A stretch of 64,000 nt of DNA from Polysphondylium violaceum (Eukaryota > Evosea > Eumycetozoa > Dictyosteliales > Dictyosteliaceae): assembly GCA_000277445.1 (NCBI GenBank), contig AJWJ01000069.1:1-64000 (forward strand). Reading direction: 5' to 3'. Shown here one piece after another: positions 10,738 to 23,440 of the stretch. The notes beneath the pieces were generated by a model. That model did no database searches. It saw nothing but the letters and a program-made list of their open reading frames with translations, and was not told the origin of the DNA. The first letter of the stretch is position 1; every line of letters begins with the position of its first letter. The translations under genes and the position numbers were made by a program.

Positions 10738-13700
10738 TCAAGTTGAAAAAGAAGATAAGGGAGAACAATCACTATCTGATAAATTTATAGGCTGAATACA
10801 TTGATTCCATTCAGCTTGCTTTGATTGAAATTCTTTTTCACAATTTACTAATAGAGCGATTGCTTCATTGCAAGTGGGTCGAGTAGTTATATTTTTATCC
10901 CAACATCGAGAGATTAAAAGTTTCACACTTGGTGGTGTGGTTGTTGGAATGGTCGGTCTTAGATTTTGATTGGCAGTGTGGAGGAGGATTTGAAATTCAT
11001 TAAAGTTTTTGTATTCACCATAGGGACGGAGATAACGTTGATTGATCACAGTGTAGACAAGTTCCCAAAACACAATACCCATAGAGTAGACATCACTCTT
11101 TTCACTGTATTCTTGGCCTTGGAACACCTCTGGAGCACAGTAAGTGACTGTACCTCTGGTTTTGTTCAAGGTCATTTGATTGGATTTTGTATTGAAACGA
11201 CTGAGACCAAAATCGGCAACCTTGATTCTACCATCTTTGGTTACCAAAAAGTTGAGAGTCTTAATGTCACGATGGAGAATTTGAGGCTCAGACATGTGGA
11301 GGGTTGACACACCTTTGAGCAATTGATGAGAGAATGAAAAGAATTTCTCCCAAGTGACCTTTTCGGTTTGTAAGACGGCAAACAAACTTCCTTTGCTGCA
11401 GTACTCCATGACCAAACAAATTTTTGGTTCCAAGACTACACCATAGAGACCAACAATAAGGGTGGATTGAAGACTTCCAAGTACTGTAAATTCCTTTAAA
11501 AATGATTCTCTATCATCGGCCTTTTCAGCAGATTTCAAAACCTTAATAGCAACTTCTCTGCCACGATAGAGTCCTTTGTAGACTTTACCAGAGCCACCAG
11601 AACCAATTTTGTCAGTATATTCGAGATCAGTTTCACTAATGATCCATTTACCATTTTTGATATCCATGTTTTCCAATTCCTTTAATAAATCTTTGGCACC
11701 TGGAGTTACAGCTGGTGGACCACTAATGAAAATTCTTTGGTTCTTGAGAGAGTAAAATCTTTTTTTGTGATCTTCATCATAACAACCAATTGAAGCCAAC
11801 ATTGCTTCATCAAGTCTGGCAAAAGAACCTTCCTTGTTTAATTCTTCCAAAATCAAGGCCATCTTGTATTGATTCAAGCTACTCATATTTAGACTGTTGA
11901 TAATGATTTCCAATCTTCTTAAAAGATCAACAATCTCTGGCGAATTGTTGTGCTCTTCGGCCAAAAGTAAAGGACTTTTCTTTCCTCTTGAACTTAGTAG
12001 AGTGGGATCTGCACCGGCTGTGATTAAAATTTTCAATACATCAAGTCTACCAAGTCTTACGGCATAATGAAGTGGGCTTTCACCAGCAACATTTACAATA
12101 TTTACATCTGCGTTATTTTTAAGTAAAACATATACCATAAGTAAACGAACACTATGGTTGAAAATGGCCTTGTGGAGTGGAGTTTCACCATTGTGATTTT
12201 GAGCATTTACATTAGATCCTTTATCAATTAATAGTTGAGCAATCTTTTGACACTCTGGTGATCTAAATCTTTGGCAAAAATAATGCAAAGCTGTGTTGCC
12301 ATCTACATTTCTAACTTCAATTTGTATACTTGGATGTCTAATTAATTGAGTTAATAAATCATCTGAACAATCACTTGATACAGCTACATGTAAAGGTGTA
12401 TATCCGTCACTATTTTTTCAATTTTAAGATTAGTATGTATACCTATTTCGTTTAATTTCTACACAAACAACTTACTTGTCTAAATGATTAATTTCATTTG
12501 ATTTGTTTGAATTATAATATTCTAAAAGTAATTGAACCATTTCCAAATCATTACTTTTAATGACGGTGATCAAATGAGATTCATCAGTAGGTTGATGAGG
12601 ATTTCTAAGTGAGTTGAAAACTGTGCTGGAATTTGAATTTGAATTATCAGTTGATTTGGATCTTTTACTTCCTTTTATTACAGATTGTCTACCTCGTTGA
12701 TGATGTAAAAGCTTTCTCATACCATCCAAATTTTTATTATGAATACTTTCGGATAGCAATTGTCTCTCTCTATGGATTAAAAGTGTTTCCAAAACATCAA
12801 ATGCCTCTTCTCTGTGAATGAAAAGACAAAATTGAAAATCTCTATCTTCAGTGTGAACCACAATACCATTTGGAGCGAGACCAGATGATTTTCTTTCAAT
12901 GGAGGTAATGGATGAGACTGGAATAATTTTTTGTCTAGCTTTACTTTTATCAAACACCAAGTTATCATAAAAACATAGATTATACTCTGTTATATATAAT
13001 CTACCATGTTTAATGGAAGATCCTTGGTATCCACAACTATAACTTGTCACTAAAGTTTCATCTTGAGGTATTAAACCTTTAAAATTAATTTGAAAATCTC
13101 TTAACATTGATTCATATCCAGATTTTCTATTCTTTTTACTAGAAGAGTTGCTTGTCGTGTTTAATGATTCAGAATTGGGTGAGAATGTTCCACTATGACT
13201 ATGACTAATGGTTTCACTGTTATTACTACTATTACTACTAATCAACATATTGTAATTATTATTATTGATATCTGTGTTATTGTTACTATGTACTACATTG
13301 GTTTGATTTATATTTGGACTATTATTTATACTGGTACTACTATGATTACTGTTGTCGGATGAAGTAGAATAGGTTCGGGGGCTGATTGGAGTTTGGGGTT
13401 GTGATACGGATACCGGTACTTGGTCTGGGTAGGTAACGTTTGGAGAGGGTGGTGTTGAAATTGAGGTTTGTATGGGTCCGTCGACCAAACTATCAATTTG
13501 TTTTTCCAACAATTCCTTTTCCTTTTCTTTGTCAGAGAAAAAGAATCTTCTTTTGGGTGGAGAGCAGGTACAGACATCTTTGAGCTTTGAGACACAAAAT
13601 TTGTGAACAGTGTTTCCACAATCTGTGCAAATGAATCCTTGTTTTCCAATTAAACTCCAAATGAATTGAGTACAAATATGACACCTTGTGGGTTGAGTAA

Positions 13701-15090
13701 AATATTTGAGTTTCAAACTGTGAGGTTTGCCGCCTTTGGGTGATAGGATCTCGGGCGAGCAGATCGTACTACCGCTGGTGCCTGTGCTGGTGTTGTCTGG
13801 GATATTGATGCCTTTTGGCACTACTGGTGAGGGTATGGGTGACATTGAGTTGGGAGTGGGTGGTGAAGATGCTTGATGTATTGGTACAGAGGATGTTAAA
13901 CTGGTAGAGTATGGGAATGGCGATTGTTGGTCTAGGTAATTGGGCGATAGATTCTGATTCCCCATCATGGGCATGAGGATGGTTGGTGTGGGTAATGACT
14001 GTGCACCACTTGCCATGATATGGAGGTTTTCATGGTGCGATGGAGTGGTGGGTAATGGTGGATTATTAATGAATTTATCTTGGTTATTGGCTGGCGGAAT
14101 GGGTATAAGGAAACAAGATGATGGTGATGATAATGAGGCGGTTAAGGGTTGTGTATGTTGGATTGAGGGTAAAAGTGATGAGGACGAGTTTTTGGGTATT
14201 GGTGGTAATGGTGGTAATCCCATACCGGTAAGAGGTGTAGGTGGCAATGGAGGGAAATTGAGTGATGATCCTTTTGATTTATATTCTGATATTGAGGCTG
14301 ATTTGCATCTTGTATTTTTCTTTTTGCCAGTATTTAAAGGAGGTGATTTTTCTGTAAATTCCTGACCATCTAGATCATCATTACTATTACTATTACTATT
14401 ATTACTATTATTTAAGCCGCTGCTATTATCGTTATCATTTTTGATAACGATATTATTATTTAATGTTATATTACTTTCTGAATATGCTTTATACAATAAA
14501 CCAGGATTTGGTTTTGAGGTCTTGCCATCACTACCATTACTATCACTACTATTAATACTATCCAACGATGAATATAGATTTGTAGCCGATTGATGGCCAA
14601 TTTGATTTTTAATTTCTTTAATTTTTTGGAGATAGCCAGGAGGTTTGGGAAGAGGTTTGGAGTTTGGTGAAGAGTTGAGTGAGTTTGTAGTCACTGGTGA
14701 CGAAGGTGTCGATAAACTTGTTGTTATAGTTGTTGTATTGTTACTAAATGATGTTGGTGAGGGTGGTGGTAATTTACTTGACGAGTTTCTCAATGGATTT
14801 GTGCTGATGGGAGGTAAATTTCCAGACGACACTGAGTTTGAGATTGATGAAGGACATTTTATATTATGATTACTCACACCCCGAGTCAACGTTCTGACGG
14901 GTAATGCTGCCGCTAATCTTTCTAAATTTGTGTCTTGACCTACCACTACAACTTTATTACTCGTGGCTATATTACTGCTGCTTACACTTTTTCCTAATAA
15001 TATACTGTTGCTGGAACCACCACTGCCATTTCCGCTGTCTGTTGATTTTAAAAACTCCTTGTTTTGTTGTAGAGGTGATTTAATTGACAT
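10738..15090 (-). CDS. TKL-group protein kinase with C1, GRAM and ankyrin repeats
   Basis: Two exons, minus strand: 12476-15090 and 10738-12409; 1428 aa. The first ~450 residues are Ser/Asn/Pro-rich and disordered. A C1 (phorbol-ester/DAG-type) zinc finger follows at ~459-508, with the HxxxC..C order and Cys pairs CHIC and CTDC. A GRAM domain lies at ~660-770 and ankyrin repeats at ~835-1010 (DGYTPLHVAV, NGETPLHKAI and GESPLHYAV mark the units). The kinase domain (~1135-1400) has GSGGSGKVYKG, VAIKVLK, HRDIKTLNFLV, DFGLSR and CAPEV, so it should be active; its pattern fits the TKL group. It probably acts at membranes through lipid signals. The intron splits an ankyrin repeat (HLD-N-DGYTPLH). 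I do not assign a named orthologue. Confidence 0.92.
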
Positions 15091-17118
15091 TTTTTTCTTT
15101 TATATACATATATATTTAAATTATTATTATCCTCGTAAATTTAGTTATTTTATTTAATTGCCTAAAGTGAAACCTATTGTGATTTTAGTTTTTAATTTTT
15201 ATTAGCACACATGCTATATGGGTTTGTTTTACTATATGTGTGATTAAATTACTTTAGGGGACAATTGTTTTTCTATTATTTTGTTTTTTACTATTCTTGT
15301 ATGCGCTAAATATTTAATTTATTATTATTATTATTATTTTATATGATTGATGGAAAAAAATAAAAAAAGAAAAAAGAAAAAGATAAACGAATAATTATTT
15401 GCTATATTTAAATTCCAAATGTAAAGAGAAAATAGAGGTAAGGAGAAATATAATAATAAACAATTGATTGTGTGAGGGTGTAGGATTGTGTGAGGAGAGA
15501 GAAAGAAAAAAAGAGAGAAGAAAAAAAAAAAAAAAATAGGAAAAAAAACACAAAGGGAATATAAGAGAGAGAACGCAACAACAAAATTAAACTCATGAAA
15601 GATCACTATTAATGGTGAGTGTTATAATTTAAAAATTGTTTTTTTCAACATTTGACTTGACAGTGTGTGGTGGGTGGTGAGTGAATGAATAGAAAAAAAA
15701 AAAAAAACAAACACAAACACATTTGAGTGTGGTGAGTGGGGGTGGGGTGGTGGTATATTGTGTTGATGAGAGTGTGGGTATTATTTATTTTTAGCACATG
15801 CCTTTTTTGTTGTTTTATGAGTTTGTTTGTTTCACTCACTCACTCTGTTTTGACGATACAGAGATTCTAAAAGGGAATATTAATCATATCACATATTATT
15901 ATATCAAATCACATGGTTGAGTTGAAAAAAGGGAATAATTTAAATTCATATCTATATTACTACTCTATTGTATGTGTATCAAATCACATGTGTTTTTATT
16001 CTCTCCCCTACCATCCATAAAAAATGTGATGTGGGTGAATGTGAGTGTGAGTATGTGTGTTTTTGTGTTAGTGTGTGAATGTGTGATAGTAGTAATATTT
16101 ATAACAAAAACCCCACACAATCAACCATCAACAACAACACCACACCCCTCACCCCACCATTATTTCCTATTGTATAAGAGTCCATATATAATTTAATCAT
16201 TACTCCTCCCACCAAACACTTTTAAATTACAAGTACTCTTCAAACCAAACTATTAATTTCATTTCTTTGTTGTAATCAAGATTTATTCATATTGAAAGGT
16301 CATACACGACACATGTAAAACAATGGAAGTATGTAGACTGACTATTTTAAGTTTTATATTCAATTGATTTATTTAATACAGAGATATATATTTTACACAT
16401 AAACAGTGACATAGTAATGAGTTTGAACTTGTTCTCTCTTTTCAACAAGATCTAAATAAAATCTTTTGATACAGTTTATTTTTTTTTTTTCAAATTTTCT
16501 GTATTTCCGGAGGGAAGAAATTTATTATGGTTCTAATAACAAAAAATTGATCAGCATTATAATATTTTAGCCATAATTAATTTCTCCCCTTGAGAGGTTT
16601 GGGTAAATGAAAAAGCACCCGCGCCAAAAATAGATAAAACCAGTGATCTTACAAAAGGCAACCTCCCTCTAATTCCCCGTGGTATTGGTCACACAATACC
16701 GCCCTTTTTATGCCGATATGTGGTTCAATGGTGGTGATGCTTAACCATTTGTTGATTTGGAGTACTAATAACTTTTTATTTTTTTAATGTTTTTTTTTAA
16801 TAGAAAATAGAAGTGAGATACTATAGATACAATATTTATTAAACAAACCTAATACTGTTTATTTATATGTAGAACTACCCAGTCTGGGAAAAACTTTGCA
16901 TTTTTTCATGAATTTACATAATTCTTGGAAATTTGGCGCTTTTTTTTTTTTCTCATTTTCAATTCCAACGACAATATAAAATTTGAATGAAAAAAATTTC
17001 CCTCGCATTTTTTAAATTTTTTTTTTTTTTGTGCGAATAGTTTTTTTTCAAAACTTTTATTATTATTATTATTTTCATACCCTCTGTATATATATAAGAC
17101 ACAGATAGATATATAAAA
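15091..17118. promoter_or_regulatory. 2-kb divergent intergenic region between kinase and RPA1
   Basis: AT-rich DNA with A/T homopolymers. GT-rich patches on the plus strand (15661-15755, for example GTGGTGAGTGGGGGTGGGG) and a CA-rich patch (CCACACCCCTCACCCCACC at 16141-16159) resemble the GT/CA-rich G-boxes of developmentally regulated dictyostelid promoters. The block 16500-16780 is less AT-rich and structured (separate entry). T runs and a short TATATATA stretch precede the RPA1 start. No protein-coding gene is supported. Confidence 0.5.
16500..16780. ncRNA. Candidate structured non-coding RNA (layout like RNase P/MRP RNA; tentative)
   Basis: An island of higher GC in an AT-rich spacer. 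A long stem is visible: AGGGAAGAAATTTATTATGG (16511-16530) pairs imperfectly with AGCCATAATTAATTTCTCCC (16569-16588). It is followed by unpaired TTGAGAGGTTTGGG, a C-rich stretch GCACCCGCGCC, and a 7-bp hairpin GGTATTG/CAATACC (16681-16700) with TTTTT right after. Downstream, GGTTCAATGG resembles the conserved 3' core (CR-V) of eukaryotic RNase P RNA. The early long stem followed by conserved single-stranded blocks recalls P3 and CR-I. Strand and ends are uncertain and the identity is a guess; a U-rich Pol III terminator could be at 16705 or near 16767. Confidence 0.35.
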
Positions 17119-19075
17119 ATGAGTAATCAACCAATTTATTCATGTTTAACAAAATACTATGAACAAGCTGTAAATAAAATCAACAATGAAGGTGTCACTA
17201 CTCCACAATTCTTTAGTGATGTTAAAGATGTTATCTTCCAAGTAAAGTTAATTAAAGCAACTAAAAATCAAAACGGTCAACCAACTCAAGAGTAAGTAAA
17301 TCTCTTTAAATACATGAATATAATTATTTACTAATATACCAAATAGATTATTTATTTCTGATAATCTTCACTATTATCCCTGTATATATCATGGAGGAGC
17401 AGATGAACTTGCTGTTTATAAATTGGAAAACTTTCAAATAAACCAAAAGAAAATCATAGTCATCCATAATGCTGAGCTTATTTCAAAGGCACCTGGTCTC
17501 TTTGGAAGTCCAACATTACATCCTTTATCTAGAAAAGCAACTTCCCCAAATACATCTCAAACTGCCAACACTACTAGTAACAGCAGCAGTAGCAACAGTG
17601 GTTCATATCAACAACAAAAACACACATTTAATATGCCACCATCTAAACCCTTAAACAACTTTAACAATAATAACAACAACAATAATAATAACAACAATTA
17701 TAATAATGGTGGTAGTAGCATTGCTGGCGATAATATTACACCAATTGCTGAGATCACTATTACTTCAGCCTCTGATTATAATAATACTACCATTAAAGCA
17801 GTTGCTAAAAATATATCAAGAATTATCTCTTGGTCCAAGGGAGCCGATAGTGAAGGTAAACTTTACAACGTAGTATTTTCAGATGCTAGTGGTGAAATCA
17901 AAGCTACTGGATTTAGCGATTCTCTTAATTTACATTCTCGTTTACAAGAGGGTTGCACCTATTATGTAAAGGGTGCCAGAATTAAAGAAAGAAATATGAC
18001 TTACAACAAAATTAATCATCCATGTGAACTCAACTTGACAAACTCGACCATTGTTGAACAAAGTGATGATTCAATTCAAGCTCCAATCCACTATAGCAAT
18101 CTCGTGTCCATTTCTAATATTGCTAATATTGCAACCTCTAGAGATAAAGATAAAGCTGTTGATGTTGATGTAATTGCAAAAGTTTTAAGTATTGGTGATA
18201 TTGATATGGTTAAAAACAATACACTTAAAAAGAGATCTGTCACCATTATTGATGATTCCAACACAACCATCGATGTTACTTTTTGGGGTGAATCTACAGA
18301 AAAATTAACTTTTAATGTTGGTGATGTTTTAGGCTTTAGAAAGCTCAAGGTATCTGAATATAATAACAGCAAAAGTCTCAACTTTACATTTTTAAGCTCC
18401 GTCGAATCCGAGAATAGACAAGATCTCCAACATTTAAATTCTAATAACGCAAACAATCTTTCAGCAAGATCTGCACCATCTGGCGCCTCTCGTGAAGATG
18501 CCCCTGTTGTTCCAATCTCTGTGATAAATTATGATAATAATTTCCATGGAGAGGATAGTGGTGAAAAGAAATACTTTACTCTCTATGGTTATCTCTCCAA
18601 ATTTGATTTCAAATCCGAATATGATGGAGACAAAAAACCCAATTGGTATTATGACTCATGCAGTAAATGCAAAAAGTCTTGGGCTAGTAGCTGTGGTTGT
18701 CCAGGAGCTGAATCAGTAGGTCAATGGAAGATCTCTTTAAGACTATCTGATAATTCTGGAAGTACCTATGTTGAATTGTTGGGTGAAACTGCTAAAAAGT
18801 TTTTTGGCAAAACTGTTGATCAAATGAAAACAATGTTGGAAGAGTCTAACAAAAAAGCTTCTGACGTGTATCTTGGTAACCTCTATAGCTATCTTTATAA
18901 AGTAAACGTTTCTGTTCGTCTCAACAAGTTTAATGATACTACCAGAAATGTTATTATGGCCCAATATATTTCCAAAGCATCATCTCAAGACTTTATCAAT
19001 TTATCCAAGTCCTACAATAATATGAGTCACTTGTTTGAATCCTCAGTTAAAGCTCGTCTCCCATCTGATGAGTAA
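17119..19075 (+). CDS. rpa1: Replication protein A 70-kDa subunit
   Basis: Two exons: 17119-17291 and 17347-19075; 633 aa, in the usual size range for RPA1. The order is RPA70N-type OB fold (~1-115), an Asn/Ser/Gln-rich linker with a poly-Asn run (~135-180), DBD-A (~200-300, IISWSKGADSEGKLYNVVFS), DBD-B (~305-420) and DBD-C (~460-610) with its zinc knuckle CSKCKKSWASSCGCPG. RPA1 is the main ssDNA-binding subunit of the RPA trimer in replication, repair and checkpoint signalling. The true start lies in the short first exon (MSNQPIYSCLTKYYEQ); the intron splits a Glu codon. It converges with the VASP gene over 240 bp. Confidence 0.95.
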
Positions 19076-19315
19076 TAAGCTCCTATGTTCTATTATTATT
19101 ATTATTCTTATCATGATTATCTTTATTAAATAAATTAGTTTTTTTTTATAAGAAATGCTGTTGTTCGATTAGGTTTTTAATTGATTTAGGAAAAAAAAAA
19201 AAGGTTGATCCCTTAATGATGATTGATTATAAAGATACATATTTTATTTTATAAATATATAGATAGATATTTCTTATATTATTATTGTTTGTTATTTATT
19301 ATTATTATTAGTTAT

Positions 19316-20699
19316 TTATTTAGATCTAATTGCATCTAAAATTTCATCTTTCATTTTTTGAATTTCTTTTCTAACTTCTGTCAAGATTTCATCTTTGAGT
19401 GATTGCAAGTCTTCTGGGAGGACAGAAGGTGGTGAGGTGGTGTCTTTTGGTGAAAGACTTGGTCTTCCAGCGGCGGGTGGTGGTTTTGGTTTATTAAAGG
19501 AGGATGGTTTGTTGAATGATGGAGCTGGAGTTGGTTCTTTGGCAACGGGAGCTGGAGCTGGGGTTGGAGCTGGTGCATCTTCTTTGGGTGCACTGGCAGC
19601 AGCCTTCATCTTGGCTCTTTTAGCCATAACTTCGGCCATTAAATCACCACCACCACCACCAAACTTGGGGGCTGGAGCTGGGGCTGCGCCACCGCCTGCT
19701 GATGGAGTTGAATCTGATCCAGCTGATGATGGTGCTGCTGCTGCTGGTTTTGAACTTAAAGTTGGTGCTGATTTATCAATAGTAGTAGCTAATAAATTAT
19801 AGTAATAGTATATTAATATATGTATGCATCAACACGTAATCTATTGATCCTCCAATCTAATCTTTTTTCTACATACTCTTTTTCAAGGCTCCTTTAGAGA
19901 AACCTTCGATTGAACCTAATAAAGCAGATCTACCACCTGCACTGGGTGCTATTTGGTATTGTATAACATTAGTAATTGAACAAAACACTTTTACTTGTCA
20001 ATAATAAATCAATGATTACTTACGTTTGGCAGCAGGGGGTGGAGGTGGGGGTGGTGGACCACCAGCGGGTGGTTTGGGTGGAGCTGGTGGGGCTGGTGGA
20101 GCTGGGGCGGCTGGTGCTACTGGAGCAGCTGGTGCTGGAGCGGCTGGCTTGGCAATGGTGGTTGAAGCTGGTCTTTGAACAGGAGCAACTGGTTGTACTG
20201 GTTGTGGCTTGGCAGGGGGTGGAACAGCGGGTGGTGGAGCACCGCCGCCTTTGATTGTCTTTAAAAGGTTTTCAAAACCACCACCAAATCTATCGGCATC
20301 CTCTTTAGAGGTGAAATTAATACCAAAGTAAGTTCTTTGGTCAGAGAAATGGTGAAATGTTTCTGTTGAACGATTATAAACTACATCTGCTTTGACTGAA
20401 AAATTAATTAAAAAGTTGTTTGGGTCATCACCTGCTCTACCAATGACTCTATAGGTATTTGCTGCGGTATTATGGTACATTTGTAAGGTGGCTGGTACAT
20501 TTGATGATGGAACCCAGTTTCTGGTTTGTGCGCTATAGGTAAACACTTGACCTGTAGCATTAAATATACATACTTCACTATATTATTATTATTATTATTA
20601 TATATATAATTAGTATATATTATTTTTTGGATGGTGGTAGACATGTGCATGCATATGCAATATTGTTGTTAATGCATGCCATGAAAAAACATACCTCAT
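19316..20699 (-). CDS. vasP: VASP (Ena/VASP actin polymerase)
   Basis: Four exons, minus strand: 20695-20699, 20024-20577, 19877-19948, 19316-19788; 367 aa. The first coding exon holds only five bases (ATGAG), inferred because exon 2 lacks a start and joining yields MSEVCIFNATGQVFTYS, the normal opening of an EVH1 domain (~1-112). A long proline-rich region follows (PPP runs, ~115-185), then a G-actin-binding WH2-like segment RSALLGSIEGFSKGALKK in the small third exon, a basic F-actin-binding block (GGDLMAEVMAKRAKMK) and a C-terminal coiled coil (LKDEILTEVRKEIQKMKDEI) for tetramerisation. VASP elongates actin filaments in filopodia and at the leading edge. The whole Ena/VASP architecture is present. 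Confidence 0.95.
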
Positions 20700-21512
20700 T
20701 GTTTATTATTATATATATGTGTTTGTGATGTGTTTTAAATATGTATTTTGACAAAAAATAAAAAAAAGGGATTTATATATCTAGAGATTGAAGAAAAAAA
20801 AAAAAAAAAGATACAAAAGAGGTGATATTTTATATCGTAGTAATATAAGGAATCAGGAAAGAGTAAAAGTACAATTAAGTTTGATTAATAGAAATACACT
20901 AAAAAATTATTAAAAAAAAAACACACAAAAAAAAATCAAATTTGGCTTGCTGCAAGTTGATCACAAAAAAAAATTAAAAAAATTGAAAAAAAATTGAAAA
21001 AAATTGAAAAAAAATTGAAACCAATATTTTTTTTTTTTCTTTTTTTTAAAAAAAAATCTGATTTTACACGCCAATAATAGCGTTCAATGTTAGCACCAAT
21101 CTAATTTATCGCAAATCTCTTTTTTAGAAAAAAATCGATCGAAAAAAAAATATAAACATCCCGTTTGGTGTTGTTTGTGTGTGGATAAATTCGTAAATAT
21201 GAACAATATAGTGTAAAAGACATATTGCTTTGACCGATAAAATAATTAGACAATAGAAAAAACACATTTTCATCACACACACAAACAACACATATTCAAT
21301 TTACTTTTTTTTTATGTTCTTCAAAAATAACAACAACACAGCAATAATTTGACGGCGACTATAAAGGATAAAATAAAAATACAACTGAGCATTTCATATA
21401 ATAGTCGCTACTATCAAAATAAATTATAAATATTAATAAATTAATAGTTTATTTTGATAGGAGTAGGATTAATTAAAATCTAATATTATAAACAAATTAT
21501 TTTTCTTCTGGA
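20700..21512. other. Intergenic region with A-rich tandem repeats
   Basis: Upstream region of VASP. It contains extended A and T homopolymers and a short tandem array of an AAAAAAATTG-like unit at 20971-21018. There is nothing coding and no recognisable RNA. The distal part borders a decayed Crinkler/RHS-like fragment. Confidence 0.55.
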
Positions 21513-21790
21513 CTAAAACAAAAATTGTTTTGAACTTTTATCTTTGGTGGATAAAAAAATATCCATCGACTTGAAATTGAGTCCGATATAGGTTGGCTTA
21601 TTCGGGGCTTGGGGTATGGATTCGAGTTCTTTGTGTAGTAATACAAGATTACATGGGGAGGTACCACCTGTTACCTTTTTAGGTAGACCACAATGGAAAT
21701 TTTCCACCTTTTCCGAAGCCATAGGGAGAGGATTCAAGTTCAACTGGATCCAAAAATAGATAAAGTGAATTGTTTATAGAAGGCCTTTAT
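21513..21790 (-). pseudogene. Decayed fragment of the Crinkler/RHS-like gene family
   Basis: Minus-strand translations contain pieces similar to the family seen intact at 48199-48985 and 49485-50257: a GGKFPLWS segment equals GGVFPLWS and GGRFPFWS of those copies, and a following NLVLLHKELES-like stretch resembles NLILPPIDKEIS. It is an old fossil, clearly broken with several breaks and covering roughly the first half of the domain. Local composition is less AT-rich than the surroundings. Confidence 0.45.
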
Positions 21791-21918
21791 CCTCTCAGGT
21801 TTACCCCCGAGATGATTTGAATTATATTATATTTTTTATAAAACATTGACAATTTATCGTGCATATCGTTTAAATAGGTGTTATATTGAGTATATAGTAA
21901 AATAAATATAAACTTTTA

Positions 21919-23440
21919 TTAATCATCTTTATCTTTGGTAGATTCTGTGGATGGAGAGGAAGAGAGTTCTCTTTCTTTTTGTCTCTCTTTTTCTTCTTTT
22001 TCTTTTTGTAATCTTTCCAATCTTTTCATTTTATAGTGTTTAATCTCTTGAATGATACCGGCGATAATTGGAAAACAAACAGGGACAAAGAGGGGAGTGT
22101 AGACGGCGTATTTATGTTCGTCTGGGAAATAGAGTTGAGAGAGCATATTCTTGTCGAAAAAGGCACTCTCTGAGGAAACCAAGCCTCTCTTGGAGTGTGT
22201 GAGGGCGCATCTGTAGTCAGAGTTTTCCAGGCATTGATGAGCTTTATCTAGTGACTCGATGGCCATGTTGATTTGGTCTCTGATGTTGTCCAACACCAAC
22301 ATATTTGGCAAGCCCTCAATCAAAGAGTACAATGATGAGAGGGTGGTAAGAGTGTTGTTTAGGTTCTCTGCAGTGTATCTTTTAATTGCATCGTCTATTT
22401 CAATTTTACTGAGTTCAACATCACTTTGACTGAGTGTAAGTTGTTGTTGTTGTTGTTGTTTCTTTTGCTGTTGTTTCTTTGTTTGTTGTGGTTGTTGTTT
22501 TTTATTAGAGATACCAAGTAATTCTTTTAATTGATATTTAAAAGTAATCATATCATCTTCAATATCACTTGTAAGATCAACGATTTCATTGTTATTCTTG
22601 TTATTGCTATTGTCCTTATCATTATCATCCTTATTACTATTTACATTGTCATTATTATTATGAATAATAATTCCTCCCCATTGAGGAATTAAAAATGAAT
22701 TACTATCTATTGTATCAAAATGTACATATGTTAGACTAGTCTTTTAGATATCGATAGATATAGATATAGGGATATATACTTTTTTCAGAACGAATATAAA
22801 GGGGAGTTTGATATTTAGCAGGAATATATATAATAAAGTTTAAAGTTGGTTGATTATTGAATGTAGAATCTAGTTTCCATTCATTTGGATTAATATATTC
22901 AGATAATAGTGTTGCTGGTATATATTTGCTATTGGTCTTTGAATCAACCAAGGGTGGTTTCATTAGTGATGCATAGTGTAAAATTTTAGATTGAATTGTA
23001 AAGTTTGCAATATCTGATATTTCTTCGAGAAATGGTGATAGATATCCTATATTATGATGATGATATTAGTATCGATTGGACTATGTCTATAAATACTAAT
23101 ACATACTACTTGAAAGATAAGGGAAATCCCATTTAGGAATAAGATCAGATGGATCAGCATTTAATAAAGTAAAAGATAAACAGTATTCAGTGGATGTCTT
23201 TACTTCTTTATCATGATCAATAGAGCCCACTTGTTTAAAGAATGGTTTGAATAGAGGCCATTTATTTGTATCTGTAGTGGTGTTGCTAGTGCTGTCTTCT
23301 TTGTCTAGTCCATAGTATTGTTTAATGGATGTAAAATCAACATTTGATCTATATGTAGTTGTTGTTTTCCACCAAACGGGTATACCAATGATAAACAGCA
23401 ACACAAATGATAATACTATAGATACTCTTTTTCCTGCCAT
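21919..23440 (-). CDS. pigS: GPI transamidase component PIG-S
   Basis: Three exons, minus strand: 23107-23440, 22780-23046, 21919-22706; 462 aa. An N-terminal transmembrane helix (about 7-26, SIVLSFVLLFIIGIPVWW) and a second one near the C terminus (YTPLFVPVCFPIIAGIIQ) bracket a luminal domain, the PIG-S topology. LSPFLEEISDIANF, NSFLIPQWGGI and the FFDKNMLSQLYFPDEHKYAV segment before the last helix are family hallmarks. A basic cytosolic tail ends the protein. PIG-S is part of the ER complex that attaches GPI anchors. The second intron's acceptor is inferred from the NSFLIPQWGG match. A poly-Gln run interrupts the domain. It is divergent to COG5. Confidence 0.92.
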
